From assembly GCA_050246475.1 (NCBI GenBank), contig JBFWVZ010000004.1, positions 242,230 to 306,229 on the forward strand: DNA of 64,000 bases, written 5' to 3'. Below the pieces are notes generated by a model that did no database searches, was not told the DNA's origin, and worked only from the letters and a program-made list of their open reading frames with translations. Position numbers and translations under genes: made by a program. Shown here one piece after another: positions 33,501 through 41,465 of this stretch (its first letter is position 1; every line of letters starts with the position of its first letter). Source of the DNA: CADEEL01 sp050246475. Lineage in GTDB: Bacteria > Pseudomonadota > Alphaproteobacteria > Caulobacterales > Aquidulcibacteraceae.

Positions 33501-33940
33501 GGGAGCGTGCGTCGGCGGAGCTTCGCCGGCTGCTGCAATTGCGCGGCCGCGCCACGCCGCTCGACGCGGACGATCGCCTGGTCGTGCTGCGCGCGGCCAT
33601 CGCGCTCACGCTTTCGGAACAGGAAGATGCAGTGCGCGCTCTCTATCGCGAATATTCGGGCGATATGGCCGGCACGCCGGATGCGGATTCCTTCGAAGTG
33701 GTCGCCGGCGATCTGACCGGCGAGGGCGTCGCCATCCGCGATCTCGCCCGCGCCGTTTCACGCACCGATTTGCTGCAGCGCTTCCTGCAAAACATCCGCA
33801 CACGGATGACGGAAGGCGCGGCCGGCTCGCCTGCGCAAGCGCCCGCCGCCCCGAACGCGCCCGCCGCGCCGCCGCGCGACCCCGCCGCACCCGCGCCGCA
33901 GCGCCAGACGCCGCCGCCGCCGCGCCAGCCGGGCGTGTGA
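30575..33940 (+). CDS. large exported TPR protein of the fliL-fliM operon
   Basis: 1121 residues with a signal peptide (1-24). The N-terminal ~380 residues hold repeated beta-rich modules, for example DRLELRFSRAADIDLAEFRAAP and GENIWLLFESGGRINLTGV, which recall AMIN-like domains that bind peptidoglycan. They are broken by Pro/Ala/Gln linkers, one of which repeats PAPAQTTQAP twice. From about 540 on it is all helix with TPR-like pairs (VVSTLGDVYMEMRRWRDALGVMQ). The C-terminus is Pro-rich. Homologues follow fliM in related genomes. A periplasmic motor scaffold is a reasonable guess. It is 40 bases past the MotE-like gene. Confidence 0.8.
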   Translation: MRNWLRTAAWVAPAIALAAGPALADAVRLVITESEEGARIEARWADGREGAPPAMEASAADGVLRLRFAEPVEVDVSGLAAAAPQTVQFAQADDDGQTVRLALRRELSPQVGANGDARVVRLSQAPGEPASLRPPPTPPPAQQQAAPRPAAPAPAQTTQAPSPAPAQTTQAPAAAQARLDYGVTEEYTRLAFRFPGATTVIPMQTGDRLELRFSRAADIDLAEFRAAPPRYVREARLVSREGQNVRIQLTLDPGVRQRHFVDGNRTIVDLLPPTAEQLRAIEAAAAAAAAPPPETPYAPPRAPSALSVVEEANATRISVTFPSPARAAAFRRGENIWLLFESGGRINLTGVQRANPRHADMIPVAAEGMIGLRIPAPPEMQVSARAEGNAWTFTLSARAQPGQAVAPVRRDVALANFGRLVAEFGRAGSVRWLQDPDIGDRIAVALLSGPARGVGARRATLEAAILPSAHGGAVEPRADGVTAAFEQGSLIVSRGQGLITAGAPGAETQTAPTPAEAAAIDEAVAPAPTFAGVRARLDQLNHAAALEGVEEGAPAEARMALARYLVENQFAAEALGALRIAAINQPELEVSAEFRRLRAAANIMMARYAEARTDLSASSLADDPAAALWRGYASALEENWEEARAELERGAGAAENYPPEWRARFALARADAALQLGDLPAASNSARDALGAQGSPGSRLRANLVLARIAAARGEDAAALALFNQLAQSRDEEVAVRAGLEAVRLQRARGTIEARQAADLLEAMRYRWRGDALEMDVVSTLGDVYMEMRRWRDALGVMQTAADRAPQSPAGRRLRADMVQAFERLFLDGEADQLEPIQALGLFYQFADLTPVGPNGDRLVRLLAGRLVHVDLLEQAATLLQHQIDERLQGLARAQVSVDLAAIYLLDGQSERAFQTINLTRTPNLPTALQQERRILEARALIGMNRLDHAVELVERDQSADAQRVRAEAAWRARDWERASAELRRLLQLRGRATPLDADDRLVVLRAAIALTLSEQEDAVRALYREYSGDMAGTPDADSFEVVAGDLTGEGVAIRDLARAVSRTDLLQRFLQNIRTRMTEGAAGSPAQAPAAPNAPAAPPRDPAAPAPQRQTPPPPRQPGV

Positions 33941-33976
33941 TTTTGACAAGCGCCCGCGCGCCGCGATCCTAGGCGC

Positions 33977-34657
33977 GTGCTCTCGATCGTCATCATCGCG
34001 CGCAACGCGGCTCAGACGCTGCCCGCGACGCTCGCCTCGCTGATGCCCGGCGTCTCGGCCGGGCTGGTGAAGGAGGCGATCCTCGTCGATTGCGGCTCCG
34101 AGGATGCAACGCGCGCCATCGCAGACGAAGCCGGCTGCGTCATCGTCGAAAGCACGCCGGGGCGGGGCCGCCAGCTGCGCGCCGGCGGGGAAGCCGCGCG
34201 TGCGCCGTGGCTGCTCTTTCTGCACGCGGACACGCGCCTCGCATCGGGCTGGGAGGAAGAGGCGCTCGCTTTCATGAATCGTCCGGATGCGGATGATCGC
34301 GCCGGCGCCTTCACCTTGGCGTTCGACGATGCGAGCCTTCCCGCGCGTTGGGTCGCGTTCTGGGCAGGGCTGCGCGCGCGCATTTTGAAGCTGCCGTACG
34401 GCGATCAGGGCCTCATCATCTCGCGCACGCTCTACGACGCACTCGGCGGCTATCGCGAATTGCCGCTGATGGAGGATGTCGAGATTGTGCGCCGCATCGG
34501 AGGGCGCAGGCTCCTCATCCTCAAGACGCGCGCGATCACCAGCGGGGCCAAATTTCGCCGCGACGGTTATTTGCGGCGCGCGTCGCGCAATCTCGTGCTC
34601 CTTTCGCGCTATCTTCTGGGCGCTGATCCTCACGAGCTTGCGAGGCGCTATGATTAG
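33977..34657 (+). CDS. family 2 glycosyltransferase, rSAM/selenodomain-associated transferase 2 (TIGR04283-like)
   Basis: 226 residues from a GTG at 33977. GT-A fold motifs: SIVIIARNAAQTLPATLASL, EAILVDCGSEDATRAIADEAG, GRGRQLRAGGEAA, the metal-binding LFLHADTRL, and the family-typical YGDQGLIISRTLYDALGGYRE and MEDVEIVRRIGG. The acceptor is unknown. It overlaps the next gene by 8 bases; the two families habitually occur as a pair. Confidence 0.9.
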   Translation: MLSIVIIARNAAQTLPATLASLMPGVSAGLVKEAILVDCGSEDATRAIADEAGCVIVESTPGRGRQLRAGGEAARAPWLLFLHADTRLASGWEEEALAFMNRPDADDRAGAFTLAFDDASLPARWVAFWAGLRARILKLPYGDQGLIISRTLYDALGGYRELPLMEDVEIVRRIGGRRLLILKTRAITSGAKFRRDGYLRRASRNLVLLSRYLLGADPHELARRYD

Positions 34658-35297
34658 AGGCTGGATGCTGATCGGCGCGCCGCCGCCCGCCAAACCCGCG
34701 CGCCGCCGTGCGCGCCGCGCGGCGAAATCGCCAGGCCCGGCGAACACGCTCATCGTCATGGCGCGCGCGCCGGCCCTCGGGCGCGGCAAGCGCCGCCTCG
34801 CGGCCGAGCTTGGAGAGGCGCAGGCGCTGCGCATCGCGCGCGGGCTGCTGACGCGCACGCTGAAGATTGCGCGCGATCCGCGCTGGCGCACCGAACTGCG
34901 CGTCACGCCGGACCGCGCGCGGAGCCCGCTCTTTCCGCGCAAGCTTCCCCGCAAGCCGCAAGGCGGCGGCGATCTGGGCGCACGCATGGCGCGCGCGCTC
35001 AAGCCGCATCGCCGCGCCGCCATCGTGGGGACTGATTGCCCCGGCGCGTCACGCCGCGAAATCGCGCGCGCCTTCCGCGCGCTTCAGCGCAACGCGTTCG
35101 CGGTGGGCCCGGCCGAAGACGGCGGCTTCTGGATTCTCGCCGCGCGCAGCGGCAAGGCGGCCGCGGCCCTCATGCGCGGCGTGCGCTGGTCAAGCGCACA
35201 CACACTCGACGATGTCATCGGGCGCATGGCGCGCATGCCCGCCGAGCTGGCGACGCTGCGCGATATCGACACCGCCGCCGATTGGCGCGGGCGTTAG
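34650..35297 (+). CDS. DUF2064 / rSAM-selenodomain-associated transferase 1 (TIGR04282-like)
   Basis: 215 residues from the ATG at 34650. Nucleotidyltransferase-like motifs: TLIVMARAPALGRGKRRLAAELGE, LGARMARAL, IVGTDCPGAS and GPAEDGGFWILAAR. It is the usual companion of the TIGR04283 transferase just upstream. A basic N-terminal extension (PAKPARRRARRAAKSP) precedes the domain. Substrate unknown. Confidence 0.88.
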   Translation: MIRGWMLIGAPPPAKPARRRARRAAKSPGPANTLIVMARAPALGRGKRRLAAELGEAQALRIARGLLTRTLKIARDPRWRTELRVTPDRARSPLFPRKLPRKPQGGGDLGARMARALKPHRRAAIVGTDCPGASRREIARAFRALQRNAFAVGPAEDGGFWILAARSGKAAAALMRGVRWSSAHTLDDVIGRMARMPAELATLRDIDTAADWRGR

Positions 35298-35299
35298 CG

Positions 35300-36877
35300 C
35301 TATTGCTGTGCGGCGAGCCGCGCGGCGTAGCGCGCGTCGAGCGGTTCGTAGAGCGCGGGCCGGCCTGAAGCGAGCCGCTCCATCTCCGCGCGCGGCTGCC
35401 CGTAGCGCCCCCGGCAGATCGACATGTGCGAGAGCACGCGCTCCGCATAGTCGCGCGATTCCTGGCGCGGCAGCGTTTCCAGCAGATAGAGCGGATCGTC
35501 AATGTCGCCGCGCGCCTGGATCCAGCGCGAGAGCCAGCCCGGCCCGCCATTGTACGCGGCGAAGATGCGCCCGAGATCGCGGTCGCGATGGAATTGATCG
35601 ATCAGCCACAGCACATATTGCTGCCCGAGGCGCATATTTTCCGCGGGATCGAAGAGCAGCGAGGGATTGCGCCGATAGCCGCGCGAGCGATCGAGATCAT
35701 TCGCCGTGGAAGGCAGCAATTGCATCAAGCCGCGCGCGTTGGAGACGGAGACCGCGACCGGATTGTAATAGCTCTCCTGGCGCACAATCCCGTAAACGAG
35801 CGCGCGGTCGAGCATGAAGCCGCCGTCGGGTTCGAACGTCGTCGTCGGGCAAAGCCCGGCGGCAAGCTGCGGGCCGCCATATTCCGCCGCGCGCAATTGC
35901 GCCGCAGGCGCCTGCAGCGCATCGGCGAGCGCCAGGAACGTCGCGTCTTCGTTCGGCGAGAGCTGACCGTGCAGGCGGCGCAACTCATCCTCGACATCGC
36001 TCAGGCGTCCAAGCTGCGCCAGCGCCGCGGCGCGCCGCGCCGCCGGGCGCCGGTCGAGGAAGCTGCGCAATTGATCCGGTTGCAAAGTGGGCGGCGTAAA
36101 GTTCAAAGCGCTGTCGCGGCCGAGCTGGGTTTCCGCGAGTTGGCCGTAGAACGTCTGCGGCGCGCGTGCGGCGGCTTCGAGATGGCGCGTCACGTTGCGC
36201 GCGTCGCCCGCCGCCAAGCGCGAACGCGCGGCCCAATAATGCGCGGCCGCTTGCTGTGACGGCGCGTGATACGTCCAGGTCGCCGCCGCATCGAAATGGC
36301 GCGCGGCTTCTGTGTAGTTGCGCGCACGGAACTCGATGAGGCCCATGAGCCACGCGGCATTGCCGCTGCGCGGGCCATAGAGCGCCGATTGTGCGCTCGC
36401 GCGCGCGCCGTCGTAATCGGCGGCGCTGATGCGTTCTTGGATCGTGTTGATCTGGCTGCGCGCCTGAACGCTGTCGCCCGGCGGCGGCGCCGGCGTGCCA
36501 GGGAACGCCCGGCGCGGCATCGGATCGGGCGCCTCGGGACGGCGCGCGCGGCGCGGGCGCACGCGGTTCGCACGGGCATAGACGTCGGACGCGATCGCGA
36601 GATCGCCATAGCGGTTGAGCCACGCCACGGCCTGCGAATAGCCGCGCCGCGTCGCGCGCGTGTGCGCAACACCCAGCGCGTAGCCGACGAGCACGTCGTC
36701 CTCGACGCGGCTCAAGCGGTTGCGCACGCTGCCCAGATCGCCTGCTTCCGCGGAGGCGAAGGCGGCGCGATAGGCCGCCGCGTCGTCATCGGAGAGCGCC
36801 ACGATGCGCGGCTGCGCGAAAGCGGGCGATGCGGCCGCGAGAGCCGCGCCCGCGGCGAGAATATGGGCGATGCGCAT
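35300..36877 (-). CDS. soluble lytic murein transglycosylase (SLT domain)
   Basis: 525 residues with a signal peptide (1-21). The N-terminal ~330 residues form a helical superhelix (repeats such as GNAAWLMGLIEFRARNYTEAARHF) as in Slt70. The C-terminal catalytic domain contains GIVRQESYYNPVAVS with the catalytic Glu, SNARGLMQLLPSTA and AAYNGGPGWLSRWI. It cleaves glycan strands to 1,6-anhydromuropeptides. It ends three bases from the stop of the convergent DUF2064 gene. Confidence 0.94.
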   Translation of the reverse strand: MRIAHILAAGAALAAASPAFAQPRIVALSDDDAAAYRAAFASAEAGDLGSVRNRLSRVEDDVLVGYALGVAHTRATRRGYSQAVAWLNRYGDLAIASDVYARANRVRPRRARRPEAPDPMPRRAFPGTPAPPPGDSVQARSQINTIQERISAADYDGARASAQSALYGPRSGNAAWLMGLIEFRARNYTEAARHFDAAATWTYHAPSQQAAAHYWAARSRLAAGDARNVTRHLEAAARAPQTFYGQLAETQLGRDSALNFTPPTLQPDQLRSFLDRRPAARRAAALAQLGRLSDVEDELRRLHGQLSPNEDATFLALADALQAPAAQLRAAEYGGPQLAAGLCPTTTFEPDGGFMLDRALVYGIVRQESYYNPVAVSVSNARGLMQLLPSTANDLDRSRGYRRNPSLLFDPAENMRLGQQYVLWLIDQFHRDRDLGRIFAAYNGGPGWLSRWIQARGDIDDPLYLLETLPRQESRDYAERVLSHMSICRGRYGQPRAEMERLASGRPALYEPLDARYAARLAAQQ

Positions 36878-36900
36878 TTCTTGCGGCCCCCTAAAGCCTG

Positions 36901-37725
36901 TTAGAGCCGCGTCCTCCGCGCCGCGCCCAGCTCGTCGAGCCAGGTTTCGAGCGCCAAAAGATCGGCCCAGGCCAGCCGCTTCTGCTGAGGCTGGCGTAGT
37001 AAATATGCCGGATGGAGCATCACCATCGTATTGATTGGATTGGTTAATTCAGCAGTCACATAATTGAGCCGCCGCCCCCGGAGCTTGGTCACGCCCTCGC
37101 TGCGGCGGAGCATCGTCTGGGCCGAAACGCCCCCCGCCAGGATGAGCAGCTTGGGGGCGGCCAGCTGAATGAGGCGCTCCACGAAAGGGAGGCACGCCGC
37201 CAGCTCCCCCTGCGTGGCGGGCCGATTGCCGGGCGGGCGCCAGAAGACGACGTTGGAAATGAAGAGGTTTTCGCCCCGGTCGAGCCCGATCGTGGCCAGC
37301 ATCCGGTCGAGCAGCTGGCCCGAGCGTCCCACGAAGGGCTTGCCCGCCTCGTCCTCCTCCCGGCCCGGGCCCTCCCCGATCAAAAGAACGTCCGCGCCCT
37401 CAATTCCATCTGAAAAGACAGTGTTTTTCGCCGTCGCCTTGAGCCCGCAGCCGTCGAACGCCGCCACCGCCGCGCGAAGCTCCGCAAGCGTGCCCGCGCT
37501 CATCGCCGCCGCGCGGGCCGTGTCCACCGGGGCGGGCGCCGCCCGCTTGGCGGGGGCGGCGCGGATCGCCGGGGCGCGGGCCTCCGGGGCGCTGGCTTCA
37601 ACGTGGGCCGCAGGCCGCGCGACCGGCGCCGCCCGCGCGATCGCGCGCGCATCGTCGAGGTCGACGCCCGCCGCCCCCCAGAAATCGAGGAGCGCGCGGG
37701 CCGCATCCTGGGCGCTGGGTTCCAT
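36901..37725 (-). CDS. uracil-DNA glycosylase (family 4/SPO1 polymerase-related type)
   Basis: 274 residues from the ATG at 37725. A disordered Ala/Pro-rich N-terminal ~70 residues precede the domain: ADVLLIGEGPGREEDEAGKPFVGRSGQLLDRML, NLFISNVVFWRPPGNRPAT, LLILAGGVSAQTM and MLHPAYLLRQPQQKRLAW. Removes uracil from DNA. The four Fe-S cysteines of thermophilic family 4 enzymes are not present as a set (only DGCGL remains), as in other alphaproteobacterial members. Confidence 0.92.
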   Translation of the reverse strand: MEPSAQDAARALLDFWGAAGVDLDDARAIARAAPVARPAAHVEASAPEARAPAIRAAPAKRAAPAPVDTARAAAMSAGTLAELRAAVAAFDGCGLKATAKNTVFSDGIEGADVLLIGEGPGREEDEAGKPFVGRSGQLLDRMLATIGLDRGENLFISNVVFWRPPGNRPATQGELAACLPFVERLIQLAAPKLLILAGGVSAQTMLRRSEGVTKLRGRRLNYVTAELTNPINTMVMLHPAYLLRQPQQKRLAWADLLALETWLDELGAARRTRL

Positions 37726-37847
37726 CGCGGCGGACCATTGAGGCGCCCGCCCGCCCGCGCAAGCCCCGCGCCCATCGGCGGCTTTGCGCCCCATCGGCGG
37801 AGCGGATAACACCGACTCTATAAAGAGCCGGGGCAGGGACGTGCGCG

Positions 37848-39518
37848 ATGTCGGAAGCTGAACGCGAGTCGATGGAATATGATGTCGTGATCGTCGGGGC
37901 CGGCCCCGCCGGTCTCGCCGCCGCGATCCGTTTGAAGCAGCTCGCCGCGGAAGCAGGCAGCGAGATTTCCGTTGCGGTGCTGGAGAAGGGCTCCGAGGTC
38001 GGGGCGCACATTCTTTCCGGCGCCGTCATCGATCCCGTCGCGCTCAACGAACTCATTCCCGATTGGAAGGAGAAGGGCGCGCCGCTCGATACGCCGGTGA
38101 CGCAGGACGATTTCTTCATCCTCGGGCCCGCGGGCTCGATGAAGCTGCCGAACTTCCTCATGCCGCCGCTGATGAACAATCACGGCAATTACATCGCTTC
38201 GCTTTCGAACCTCACGCGCTGGTTGGGGACGCAGGCCGAAGAGATCGGCGTCGAAGTTTATCCCGGCATGGCCGCGAGCGACCTCGTGTTCGACGAGGCG
38301 GGCGCCGTCAAAGGCGTGGTCGCTGGCGTCTTCGGCGTCGCGAAGGATGGAACGAAGAAGCCGGACTATCAGCCCGGCATGGAGCTGCACGGGAAATACG
38401 TCTTCATCGGCGAAGGCGTGCGCGGCTCGCTCGCCAAGCAGCTCTTGAAGAAATTCGATCTCGCCAAAGGGAAAAGCCCGCAAAAGTTCGGCATCGGCGT
38501 CAAGGAATTGTGGGAGGTCGCGCCCGAGAAGCATCAGCCCGGCCTCGTCCAGCACAGCACGGGCTGGCCGCTCGACGACAAGACCGGCGGCGGCTCCTTC
38601 ATCTATCATTGGGGCGAGCGTTTCGTATCGGTCGGCTATGTCGTCCATCTCAATTATCGCAATCCCTATCTTTCTCCGTTCGACGAGTTTCAGCGCTTCA
38701 AGCACCATCCGACCGTTCAGCCGCTGCTCGAGGGCGGCAAGCGTCTCGCCTATGGCGCGCGCGCGATCACGGAAGGCGGCTTTCAATCGGTGCCGAAGCT
38801 CACCTTCCCGGGCGGCGCACTCATCGGATGCAGCGCGGGCTTTGTGAACGTGCCGCGCATCAAGGGCAGCCACAACGCGATGAAATCCGGCATGCTTGCC
38901 GCGGAAGCCGCGTTCGAAGCGATCAGCGCGGGGCGCCAGCGCGACGAACTGACGGCCTATGATTCCGTGTGGCGCGAAAGCCCGATCGGAAAGGATCTGC
39001 ATCGCGTGCGCAACGCCAAGCCGATCCTCACGCGCTTCGGCACGATGGCGGGCGGCTTCATCGGCATCCTCGATATGTGGACGACGACGCTGCTCGGCGG
39101 CTTCTCCTTCTTCGGCACGATGAAGCACAAGAAGACGGACGCGGCTTCAACCGAGAAAGCATCGCGCCACAAGCCCATCGCTTATCCAAAGCCCGATGGC
39201 GTCATCTCGTTCGACAAGCTCTCCTCCGTCTTCCTTTCCAACACCAATCACGAGGAAGATCAGCCCGCGCACTTAACCCTAATCGATCCTTCCGTGCCGA
39301 TCCGGGTGAACCTGCCCGACTACGCCGAGCCTGCGCAACGCTATTGCCCCGCGGGCGTCTATGAGGTGCTGTACGACGAGGCGGGAAAAAACCCGCGCTT
39401 CCAAATAAACGCCCAGAATTGCGTGCATTGCAAAACTTGCGACATCAAGGATCCAAGCCAGAACATAAACTGGGTGACGCCAGAAGGCGGCGGCGGCCCG
39501 AACTACCCGAACATGTAG
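37848..39518 (+). CDS. electron transfer flavoprotein-ubiquinone oxidoreductase
   Basis: 556 residues. N-terminal FAD motif DVVIVGAGPAGLAAAIRLKQ, then VLEKGSEVGAHILSGAVIDP, the quinone-site region GWPLDDKTGGGSFIYHWGE, and the C-terminal ferredoxin-like cluster with CPAGVYEV and QNCVHCKTCDIKDPSQNINWV supplying four Cys for a 4Fe-4S centre. It passes electrons from ETF (acyl-CoA and amino-acid catabolism) to ubiquinone at the inner membrane. Full length for the family; single-gene unit. Confidence 0.96.
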   Translation: MSEAERESMEYDVVIVGAGPAGLAAAIRLKQLAAEAGSEISVAVLEKGSEVGAHILSGAVIDPVALNELIPDWKEKGAPLDTPVTQDDFFILGPAGSMKLPNFLMPPLMNNHGNYIASLSNLTRWLGTQAEEIGVEVYPGMAASDLVFDEAGAVKGVVAGVFGVAKDGTKKPDYQPGMELHGKYVFIGEGVRGSLAKQLLKKFDLAKGKSPQKFGIGVKELWEVAPEKHQPGLVQHSTGWPLDDKTGGGSFIYHWGERFVSVGYVVHLNYRNPYLSPFDEFQRFKHHPTVQPLLEGGKRLAYGARAITEGGFQSVPKLTFPGGALIGCSAGFVNVPRIKGSHNAMKSGMLAAEAAFEAISAGRQRDELTAYDSVWRESPIGKDLHRVRNAKPILTRFGTMAGGFIGILDMWTTTLLGGFSFFGTMKHKKTDAASTEKASRHKPIAYPKPDGVISFDKLSSVFLSNTNHEEDQPAHLTLIDPSVPIRVNLPDYAEPAQRYCPAGVYEVLYDEAGKNPRFQINAQNCVHCKTCDIKDPSQNINWVTPEGGGGPNYPNM

Positions 39519-39581
39519 AGGCATCCGCGTACGGTCTCTGGCGCCGCGCGTGCTTGGCCGGTTGATGAAGGAAAGGCGCCC

Positions 39582-41465
39582 ATGCGCAGAATGAGTTTGG
39601 CGGCTTTGATGGCGAGCGTCGGCGCGTCGCTCATTTTGGCGGATGCGTCGCGCGCGGCGGAACCGGCGGGAATGATCGCCGCCGCCGCCGAGGATGCGGA
39701 GGCGCCGTCCGCGCAGGCCGAGACGCCGGCGCGTCCGATGGATGCGCTGCTGGCGGCCGACACATCGTTGCTGGTCGCCGAAGCGCGCCGCCAAGTCGCC
39801 GCGGGCGAAGACGCCGGCGCGTGGGCCGCGGTCATCTTCGTCGATGAGTTCACCAATAATCGTTTGGCTCAGGCGCGCGCGGCGCTCGAAGGCATGGACC
39901 AGGGCGTCTCCGGCTCCGGCGCCGATATGTTCGAGCCGTTCCTGCTTGTCGCCGAAGGGCGCGGCGATTTTGCCCTGGAGCGTTTGACCCATGGCGCGGG
40001 CGGCTTGCCCGATCCGCTGCCCGCAATCGCGCGCGCGCTCGTGCTTGAATCGCTCGGGCGGCTGCCGGAGGCGGGGGCCGCCTATGGCGAGATCGAGCGC
40101 AGCCTGGATACGCGCCCGCCGCCGGAGGGCGAGCCGCAGAGCGAAGAAGATTTCATGCGCATGCTCACCGCGACGCGCACCGGGCAGACGCTTTATCGCG
40201 CCGCGCTCGTGCAGCATCGCCTCGGGCGGCGCGAAGAGGCGGCGCGCCTCTACGGGCTTGTCGCGGGCTTCTCTCCCAACGCCATCGATCTTGCGGCGAA
40301 CCGCGCACGACTGGAGCGCGGCGAAGGCCCCGCCGAGCCCGCGCTCGATGGGCGGCGCGCGCTTGGCCGCTGGCTCTTCTTCCTCTCCGATTATCTGCAA
40401 CAGACTGAAGGCCTGCAGGCCGTCATCGAAGCGAACGGCAATGTCGAGGGGCTCACGTCGCCCGCAGGCACGATGTTCCTTCAACTCGGCATCGGACTCG
40501 ATCCGTCCGCGGAGGATTGGGCGCTGGCCGCGGCCTCCCAGCTCGTCGAGGCGCGCGGCTATGCGGGCGCGGAGCGAATCCTCTCGCGCATCGGCGCGCA
40601 AAGCATTTACGCCGCGGACGCCAATCTCGCGCGCGCGACGCTGCACATCGAACAGAACCAGGATCAGGAGGCGCTGGCGGCGGCGCGCCGCGCGGTGCAA
40701 GCGGCGGGCGAACGCTGGACTGTCTATGCCGGAGCGGGGGATGTCTTCCGCCTCGCGGGCGCCGACGCGGAGGCGATCGCCGCGCAGGACCGCGCGCTCG
40801 CGCTCGCGCCCGACGCGGAAGATCGCGCCAGCATCCTCTCCTTCCGCGCCTTCGCGCATCGCTTCGCCGGACGCTTGGACGAAGCCGCGCGCGATTCGCG
40901 CGCCGCGCTCGCGCTCTCACAGGATGAGAACGTGCGCTACACGGCCGTCGCCATCCTGATGGATCATCCTCAGGCGTGGTCGGAGGGCATCGCCATCGCG
41001 CGCGCGATGTTCGCGGAGCAGCCGGGCTCGTCCACGCGGCTCAACTCGCTCGGCTATGCGCTCATTCAGCGCCCCGAGGGCCTGGAGGAGGGCTATCGTC
41101 TGCTGTGGCGCGGCTTCGCGATCCGCGACAGCGACTACGCCATCATCGACAGCCTCGGCTGGGCCTATTACCTCTACGGCGCGTTCGACGAGGCGCGCGT
41201 CTTGATCGAGCGCTCGCGCGATCTCTCGGCCAACGATCCGAACCCGGAGGTTCTCGATCATTTGGGCGACGTCTATTGGCGCGTGAACGAGCGCGATCTT
41301 GCACGCGAAGCGTGGACGCAGGCGCTCGCCGCACGGCCCGACGCGATCCGGCGCCGTTCGTTGGAGGAGAAAATCGCCAACGGCTTGACGGCGCCCGCGC
41401 CCACGCGGCGCGATCTGCCGCGGGTGGATCTGCCGAGCGAACCGCAGGAGAGAACCGAAACGTGA
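39582..41465 (+). CDS. exported TPR protein (paralogue 1)
   Basis: 627 residues with a signal peptide (about 1-25). Mostly helical with TPR-like repeats. The C-terminal quarter has LNSLGYALIQRPEGLEEGYRLL, IIDSLGWAYYLYGAFDEARVL, EVLDHLGDVYWRVNERDLAREAW and RRRSLEEKIANGL. The next gene's product ends with the same series of motifs, so the two are paralogues. The GTGA overlap couples them, and the block leads into ispE, a neighbourhood seen in other alphaproteobacteria. Function unknown; an outer-membrane/periplasmic assembly role is possible. Confidence 0.8.
   Translation: MRRMSLAALMASVGASLILADASRAAEPAGMIAAAAEDAEAPSAQAETPARPMDALLAADTSLLVAEARRQVAAGEDAGAWAAVIFVDEFTNNRLAQARAALEGMDQGVSGSGADMFEPFLLVAEGRGDFALERLTHGAGGLPDPLPAIARALVLESLGRLPEAGAAYGEIERSLDTRPPPEGEPQSEEDFMRMLTATRTGQTLYRAALVQHRLGRREEAARLYGLVAGFSPNAIDLAANRARLERGEGPAEPALDGRRALGRWLFFLSDYLQQTEGLQAVIEANGNVEGLTSPAGTMFLQLGIGLDPSAEDWALAAASQLVEARGYAGAERILSRIGAQSIYAADANLARATLHIEQNQDQEALAAARRAVQAAGERWTVYAGAGDVFRLAGADAEAIAAQDRALALAPDAEDRASILSFRAFAHRFAGRLDEAARDSRAALALSQDENVRYTAVAILMDHPQAWSEGIAIARAMFAEQPGSSTRLNSLGYALIQRPEGLEEGYRLLWRGFAIRDSDYAIIDSLGWAYYLYGAFDEARVLIERSRDLSANDPNPEVLDHLGDVYWRVNERDLAREAWTQALAARPDAIRRRSLEEKIANGLTAPAPTRRDLPRVDLPSEPQERTET

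Noticed and set aside
30542..33538. Long antisense open frames (519 and 451 codons) opposite the giant TPR protein
   Set aside because: Arg/His-rich shadow translations with no domain or credible start; the + strand product has a signal peptide and TPR pattern.
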